NCBI GenBank assembly: GCA_028701435.1 | Contig: JAQVQT010000001.1 | Span: 38,567 to 49,577 of the forward strand | Origin: Smithellaceae bacterium | GTDB lineage: Bacteria; Desulfobacterota; Syntrophia; Syntrophales; Smithellaceae | Reading direction: 5' to 3' | DNA length: 11,011 bases | Shown here: piece after piece, positions 7,585 to 11,011 of the stretch | Position numbering within the stretch: the first letter of the stretch is position 1 | How the letters are laid out: each line of letters opens with the position of its first letter | The notes under the pieces: generated by a model | Databases searched by the model: none | The model's input: only the letters and a program-made list of their open reading frames with translations | What the model was told of the DNA's origin: nothing | Translations under genes and position numbers: made by a program

Positions 7585-7977
7585 TTAACGTTTGGAGAAT
7601 TGGAATCTTTTGCGGGCGCCCGGCTGGCCGTACTTCTTTCTCTCCTTGATGCGGGCGTCTCGCGTCAGAAAACCCGCTTTTTTCAGGATGGGGCGCAACT
7701 CGGCGTCGCATTCCAGAAGCGCTTTGGAAATCCCATGCTTCACCGCTCCGGCCTGACCCGCCGCGCCTCCGCCGCTGACATTGACGTAAAAGTCGAACTG
7801 GTCCTTCTTCCCCGTGATCTCCAGAGGCTGGCGAATGATCATTTTCAGACTGGGACGCGTAAAATATTCTTCATAGTTTCTTTTGTTCACCATAATGCTG
7901 CCGCTGCCTGATTTCATATAAACGCGGGCAATGGCGCTCTTTCTTTTCCCCGTTGCATAAAACCGTTGTACTGTCAT
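7585..7977 (-). CDS. rpsI: 30S ribosomal protein S9
   Basis: 130-residue S9 (uS9), a small-subunit head protein whose C-terminal tail reaches the P-site tRNA. Family signatures are clear: YATGKRKSAIARV at the start, GGGAAGQAGAVKHGI in the middle, GFLTRDARIKERKK and the conserved basic end QFSKR. The ATG at 7977 gives the standard N-terminus MTVQRFYATGKRK and has GGGAGAGG just upstream. An in-frame ATG at 7989 would place that SD inside the coding region, so it is rejected. It lies 42 bp behind rplM, its usual partner, and is followed by a strong terminator. Confidence 0.99.
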   Translation of the reverse strand: MTVQRFYATGKRKSAIARVYMKSGSGSIMVNKRNYEEYFTRPSLKMIIRQPLEITGKKDQFDFYVNVSGGGAAGQAGAVKHGISKALLECDAELRPILKKAGFLTRDARIKERKKYGQPGARKRFQFSKR

Positions 7978-7979
7978 GA

Positions 7980-7987
7980 CCTCTCCC
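7980..7987 (-). promoter_or_regulatory. Shine-Dalgarno GGGAGAGG of rpsI
   Basis: GGGAGAGG, with its GGAG core 5 nt before the ATG at 7977. It overlaps the codons that follow the alternative ATG at 7989 and so decides for the inner start. Confidence 0.75.
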
Positions 7988-8019
7988 AAAATAAATTAAT
8001 CCATCAACAGCCCGGATCA

Positions 8020-8451
8020 TCAAACCGTCAGGGTTTGCGGACACTGGGCTTCATGCGGATGCGCATTTCCGCTATAAACCTTTAGTTTCTTTAGCATTTT
8101 TCTGCCAAGGTTGTTTTTCGGCAGCATCCCTGCCACGGCAATTCGAATCAGATTTTCCGGTTTGGAAACCAACATCTTCCCGGCCGCCGTTTCCCTGAGC
8201 CCCCCCGGGTAACCGGAGTAGGAATAATAAATCTTATCCGTTAGCTTCTTGCCGGTCAGCGTGATCTTTTCGGCATTGACCACGACAATAAAATCGCCGG
8301 TATCCACATGCGGCGTATAAATCGCTTTGTGCTTGCCCCGAAGGCGCAGGGCGATTTCACTGGCCAGTCTTCCCAATACTTTGCCGGACGCGTCAACCAC
8401 ATACCAATCCTGTTTGACCTGTCGGGCTTTCGCTGAAAATGTTTTATTCAT
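8020..8451 (-). CDS. rplM: 50S ribosomal protein L13
   Basis: 143-residue L13 (uL13), an early-assembly protein of the large subunit; the length is typical. Recognisable conserved blocks are VLGRLASEIALRLRGKHK (about 25–42), YTPHVDTGDFIVVVNAEK, GYPGGL and the C-terminal KLKVYSGNAHPHEAQ. The ATG at 8451 has AGGTGG about 6 nt upstream. It is the first gene of the rplM–rpsI operon and has its own promoter at 8484–8512. The predicted untranslated leader is only about 25 nt, so a structured L13-type autoregulatory leader is not apparent. Confidence 0.99.
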   Translation of the reverse strand: MNKTFSAKARQVKQDWYVVDASGKVLGRLASEIALRLRGKHKAIYTPHVDTGDFIVVVNAEKITLTGKKLTDKIYYSYSGYPGGLRETAAGKMLVSKPENLIRIAVAGMLPKNNLGRKMLKKLKVYSGNAHPHEAQCPQTLTV

Positions 8452-8483
8452 AAACCGCCACCTAGTAAAAAATTTAAAGGTGG

Positions 8484-8512
8484 AAGCTATGCAATTCCAC
8501 GCTCTTTGTCAA
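8484..8512 (-). promoter_or_regulatory. Sigma-70 promoter of rplM–rpsI
   Basis: On the minus strand a perfect -35 TTGACA (8512–8507) is followed by exactly 17 bp and a -10 TAGCTT (8489–8484), which keeps the key T, A and final T of TATAAT. The predicted RNA start is near 8477, about 25 nt before the rplM ATG. An AT-rich stretch lies between the -10 and the SD. This is the clearest promoter in the window. Confidence 0.8.
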
Positions 8513-8610
8513 GGAAAATATTTGAATTCCTTTGCCGCAGCCTGTGACAGGGTCATGCCGCCTTCCAACCCTCCACGGGAAAAGACAGCGCCGGACAAGC
8601 AGGGCGTCAC
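8509..8610 (-). CDS. Possible 33-codon mini-ORF between lptD and rplM
   Basis: A GTG at 8610 opens a reading frame of 33 codons that ends with TGA at 8509, inside the rplM -35 element. An in-frame ATG at 8556 has GGAAGG 4 nt upstream and GGAGGG a little further, and would give a 15-residue peptide ending KEFKYFP. It is in the same frame as lptD, which stops 3 nt before the GTG. I do not recognise the product. The length is within what chance allows; the main argument for it is the purine-rich SD-like sequence before the inner ATG. It could equally be non-coding or part of a dispersed repeat. Confidence 0.2.
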   Translation of the reverse strand: MTPCLSGAVFSRGGLEGGMTLSQAAAKEFKYFP

Positions 8611-8613
8611 AAT

Positions 8614-10848
8614 TTAAAACATGCCCAATCCGGCCAGGGAGAATTTCAGCATGATTCTTTCGTCATCGTAGGTCTTGGTATAATCCACTCCCACGCCCCA
8701 GCATTGCGCTCGATAGGCCAGACCGACCGTATTTTCCACTATCCGATCATTAAACTGATCCCGCCTGAGAATCAGATTTCCGCTCACCCCCCGGGTGAGA
8801 TTGATCTTTAGGGCCATGTTAATTTCCTCAAGAGAATCAAGCGTATAGCGGTATCCTACCGTCAGATTGTCTCCGCGCCAATCATGGAGTCCCAGATCGT
8901 AATTCATCTCCTTCCAGCCGACATACGGGTTGTACTTATTGCGCGCGGCAAAGGCGATGTAAGGGTGTGGCTTCAAATCAAGTTCGATCCCCAGATCCGA
9001 GACCGGCCGCCTCTCCGTGGTGGAACCGGCCATGTCTTTTTTGGCTTCGTTGATGTCGTACACCTGAAATAGTTTAAAACGCAATAATTCAAAGTAGCTG
9101 CGCGATCCGGATTTGCCCTGCACCCTTGCGGTCAGAGTATTGGTCAGCGCCCAGGCCACCGCATTTTGTTCCGTTAAAACATTCGTATAGCCGATATTGG
9201 ATGACAGAGAGTTGGCCATGAAGGAATTTACCCAGGGAATGAAATCGGGAAGATTGTCCTGGTTCACGCTGGGAATGTACGAATAGAAAATTTCAGGCTT
9301 GATTTCATGTTTGATTTTGTCCCAGTTTTGAATTTTGACCGCAAACACTCGTGAAATCCGGCTGCTGAAGCTCAGGCCGGCATTATACACGGTGCGGTTG
9401 CCGCTTTTGTTGTCGGAATTGGCCTGTGCATCATCGCGGTTCCAGTAAATCTCCCGCAGGGTGATTTGCGGGGTAATCTTCGCGTAACGGGAAATATTAA
9501 AAGGCAGGGAAATCGTCGGCGCAATGTCCAGGTAATGCCCCTTCTGTCCTTCTCCCCGGTAAAAATAATCATAGTTGCCCGCAACTTCGTAATACAGGGG
9601 GGTTGAAAGAAACCGCTGTTTGACGCCCGTGAACACGATTTCCGGATACTGCTGCAGAGTCCGGTCGTTATTGACGGCTGAAAAGTCATCCGTGGAGCTG
9701 ATGCGGGCCATCAGGCTGAAATTGTTCCATCCTTTATACACTCTGGCGGACGATTCCAGAGACGGCAAAGCCTCGTTTCCCTGAAAAGGGACCTTTCGAA
9801 ACGGGTCCAGCTCCGTCGTGGAGTAATTGGACAAATAGTAGTTGTGGGCATTGAAATCCCGAAAATACCAGGCATCGGAAACACGCCGTAAGTCCGTCCG
9901 AATATAAAACTGCGAATCAAAATTCGTCTGATGATTCAGATAGTAAGACCAGCGTCTGTGCATTCCCTGCCAGTCTCGGCTCTGATTGCCGACCGCGGCG
10001 GTTTCCGTGACGTTCCTGTTGTCCTCCATAAAATCGCCGTACAGGGTGCCGAAGGACTTGCTGCCGGCGAAATACCGGAACTCAACGCCTTCCTTGAATC
10101 CTCTCTTTTCCATGTAACGTGAAAAGAACGTCGCATCCATCTGCGGGGTAATCGCCCAGAAAAAGGGGATTTCGATATCGATCCCGTCTTTATCCTTTGA
10201 ATAGCCGAGATAGGGAAAAAGAAATCCCGACTGGCGCTTCGTCTTAGCGGGAAACGCGACGAGCGGCGTATAGAAGACCGGCACATGCCTCGCTCTCAGC
10301 CGGGCGTCTTTCATCAATCCATACCCTTCCAGCGTCACTTTCATCGAACGTCCGGCAATTTCCCAGTCCGGCCGGTCCCCGTCGCAGGTCGTCGCCACCG
10401 GCTCCTCGATAAAATAGGTATTCTCACCCGTTTTTTCGATTCTACTGCCTCGAATGTAGAAATGGTTGCGCGCGTAAAAGGCTTTGGAATTGTAGGCCAC
10501 GCCGGTTTTATCTTCTACGTTGACCACGATTTTATCGCCCGCAAGCGAATCCTGCGCCATTTGAAGCAAGGCATTGCCCCGGGCGGTCGCCAGATTGTTT
10601 TTGCGGTTATATTCGGCGCTGGCGGCGGTCAGGACACCGTCGCCGTAGGTGATCACAACATTGCCTTGGGCCTCGTAAAGGTCTTTTTCCTGATCATAGG
10701 ACAGCGTATCCGCTTCGATTTTCACCGGCGCATCTTCGGGTATTTTCATGTTCTGAGCCGCAGCGCCGCCTTCCAGCAACAAGACACCGAAGACAACCCC
10801 CAGAACCATGACCATGTAGTGTTTAAATGCGACCGGCAAAATCTTCAT
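8614..10848 (-). CDS. lptD: LPS-assembly protein LptD (outer-membrane translocon)
   Basis: 744-residue outer-membrane protein that, with lipoprotein LptE, inserts lipopolysaccharide into the outer leaflet. A signal peptide (about 1–31, likely cleaved after AAA) is followed by the periplasmic OstA/LptA-like beta-jellyroll (about 40–150; VKIEADTLSYDQEKDLYEAQGN and related strands). A large C-terminal beta-barrel rich in alternating aromatic strands then ends in Phe, as expected of a BAM-recognised terminal strand. The region around 165–215 (GYGLMKDARLRARHVPVFYTPL) matches the family's junction. Only two cysteines occur, Cys155 (TTCDGDRPDW) and Cys716 (RAQCWGVG), against four in E. coli. The ATG has GGGG directly adjacent rather than a spaced SD, but later Met codons would lose the basic n-region. 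It lies 60 bp after folC. Its presence implies an LPS-containing outer membrane. Confidence 0.96.
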   Translation of the reverse strand: MKILPVAFKHYMVMVLGVVFGVLLLEGGAAAQNMKIPEDAPVKIEADTLSYDQEKDLYEAQGNVVITYGDGVLTAASAEYNRKNNLATARGNALLQMAQDSLAGDKIVVNVEDKTGVAYNSKAFYARNHFYIRGSRIEKTGENTYFIEEPVATTCDGDRPDWEIAGRSMKVTLEGYGLMKDARLRARHVPVFYTPLVAFPAKTKRQSGFLFPYLGYSKDKDGIDIEIPFFWAITPQMDATFFSRYMEKRGFKEGVEFRYFAGSKSFGTLYGDFMEDNRNVTETAAVGNQSRDWQGMHRRWSYYLNHQTNFDSQFYIRTDLRRVSDAWYFRDFNAHNYYLSNYSTTELDPFRKVPFQGNEALPSLESSARVYKGWNNFSLMARISSTDDFSAVNNDRTLQQYPEIVFTGVKQRFLSTPLYYEVAGNYDYFYRGEGQKGHYLDIAPTISLPFNISRYAKITPQITLREIYWNRDDAQANSDNKSGNRTVYNAGLSFSSRISRVFAVKIQNWDKIKHEIKPEIFYSYIPSVNQDNLPDFIPWVNSFMANSLSSNIGYTNVLTEQNAVAWALTNTLTARVQGKSGSRSYFELLRFKLFQVYDINEAKKDMAGSTTERRPVSDLGIELDLKPHPYIAFAARNKYNPYVGWKEMNYDLGLHDWRGDNLTVGYRYTLDSLEEINMALKINLTRGVSGNLILRRDQFNDRIVENTVGLAYRAQCWGVGVDYTKTYDDERIMLKFSLAGLGMF

Positions 10849-10885
10849 CCCCGTTTCTTATGACACGAAAGCAGCAGAAGCACTC

Positions 10886-10906
10886 TCTTCACTCTTCACT
10901 CTTCAC
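10886..10906. repeat. Three perfect 7-bp tandem repeats (TCTTCAC; GTGAAGA on minus)
   Basis: Three exact head-to-tail copies of the heptamer fill 21 bp of the 60-bp folC–lptD spacer, with a partial CAC-TC echo on the 10881–10885 side. The unit has no stop-free or hairpin logic that I can see. It resembles heptameric short tandem repeats found dispersed in intergenic regions of some bacteria and could vary in copy number. Confidence 0.85.
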
Positions 10907-10908
10907 TT

Positions 10909-11011
10909 TTAAGCGCGACAGGATTTACCACAAGAATTCATTTGATGGAACGACTGTTTTACCTCTCCCGCAAGATAAAGAGAGCCCAGCGCGCAGATCA
11001 CATCCCCTTCT
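10909..11011 (-). CDS. folC: C-terminal end of folylpolyglutamate synthase / dihydrofolate synthase (partial)
   Basis: The last 33 codons of a gene that enters from beyond the right edge and ends with TAA at 10909–10911. The visible peptide begins EGDVICALGSLYLAGEVK, which matches the C-terminal strand-and-helix 'GD.(V/I)...GSLYL.GEV(R/K)' of FolC, the ligase that adds glutamate to folates (and, in bifunctional forms, makes dihydrofolate). A short tail with two Cys and ending in RA follows; that tail is not conserved in the family as I know it. With only 33 residues the call rests on one motif, but the motif is characteristic. Confidence 0.75.
   Translation of the reverse strand, partial: EGDVICALGSLYLAGEVKQSFHQMNSCGKSCRA

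Noticed and set aside
8452..8477. Autoregulatory L13 leader before rplM
   Set aside because: With the promoter at 8484–8512 the leader is only about 25 nt and AT-rich, too short for the known structured ribosomal leaders.
8541..8551. Small inverted repeat CCTGT-G-ACAGG upstream of rplM
   Set aside because: Only 5 bp per arm around one base. It is consistent with chance and I see no second copy to suggest an operator.
8587..8610. Possible terminator after lptD (CGCC...GGCG)
   Set aside because: The stem is about 4 bp with a long loop and no proper U-run follows, so it is not a supported terminator.
1..11011. Mobile elements, CRISPR arrays, tRNA or rRNA genes
   Set aside because: I saw no transposase or integrase motifs, no long inverted or spaced direct repeats, and no tRNA-like sequence. 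The window is densely filled with vertically inherited core genes.

Overview
The window is a compact, minus-strand-only stretch of housekeeping and cell-envelope genes from a Gram-negative bacterium. The gene order rplM–rpsI–argC, the presence of LptD and two lipoproteins, and the general character of the proteins suggest a deltaproteobacterium (Desulfobacterota; a Syntrophus/Smithella-like member of the Syntrophia is my best guess). This is an inference from gene order and protein feel, not from a marker-gene comparison. I see no mobile element, CRISPR array, tRNA or rRNA.

In the direction of transcription (high to low coordinates) the layout is as follows. (1) The last 33 codons of folC run off the right edge. 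(2) A short spacer carries three perfect 7-bp tandem repeats. (3) lptD encodes the outer-membrane LPS translocon. (4) A spacer of about 160 bp carries a good sigma-70 promoter and a possible mini-ORF, followed by the ribosomal protein operon rplM–rpsI, which ends in a strong intrinsic terminator. (5) argC has its Shine-Dalgarno directly against the terminator U-tract, and cysS follows 13 bp later. (6) A spacer of about 170 bp with a weak promoter candidate leads into a four-gene envelope cluster: a CtpA-type S41 protease, a membrane-anchored divergent polysaccharide deacetylase, a lipoprotein made of 15 consecutive TPRs, and a LolB-like lipoprotein that ends at the left edge.

The most interesting part is the left half. 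In Pseudomonas aeruginosa the periplasmic protease CtpA works only with the TPR lipoprotein LbcA. There, ctpA lies beside a divergent polysaccharide deacetylase gene, while lbcA lies elsewhere beside lolB. Here both pairs are joined in one co-directional cluster. This suggests a self-contained CtpA/TPR-adaptor proteolytic module for cell-wall hydrolase control, together with a candidate LolB outside the groups where LolB is classically described. Smaller points of interest are the terminator placed on the argC ribosome-binding site, an LptD with only two cysteines, the heptamer repeat upstream of lptD, and the mini-ORF upstream of rplM.

Several start codons were moved inward from the longest possible ORF because the ribosome-binding site and family alignment favour the internal start (rpsI, cysS, ctpA, and the LolB-like gene).
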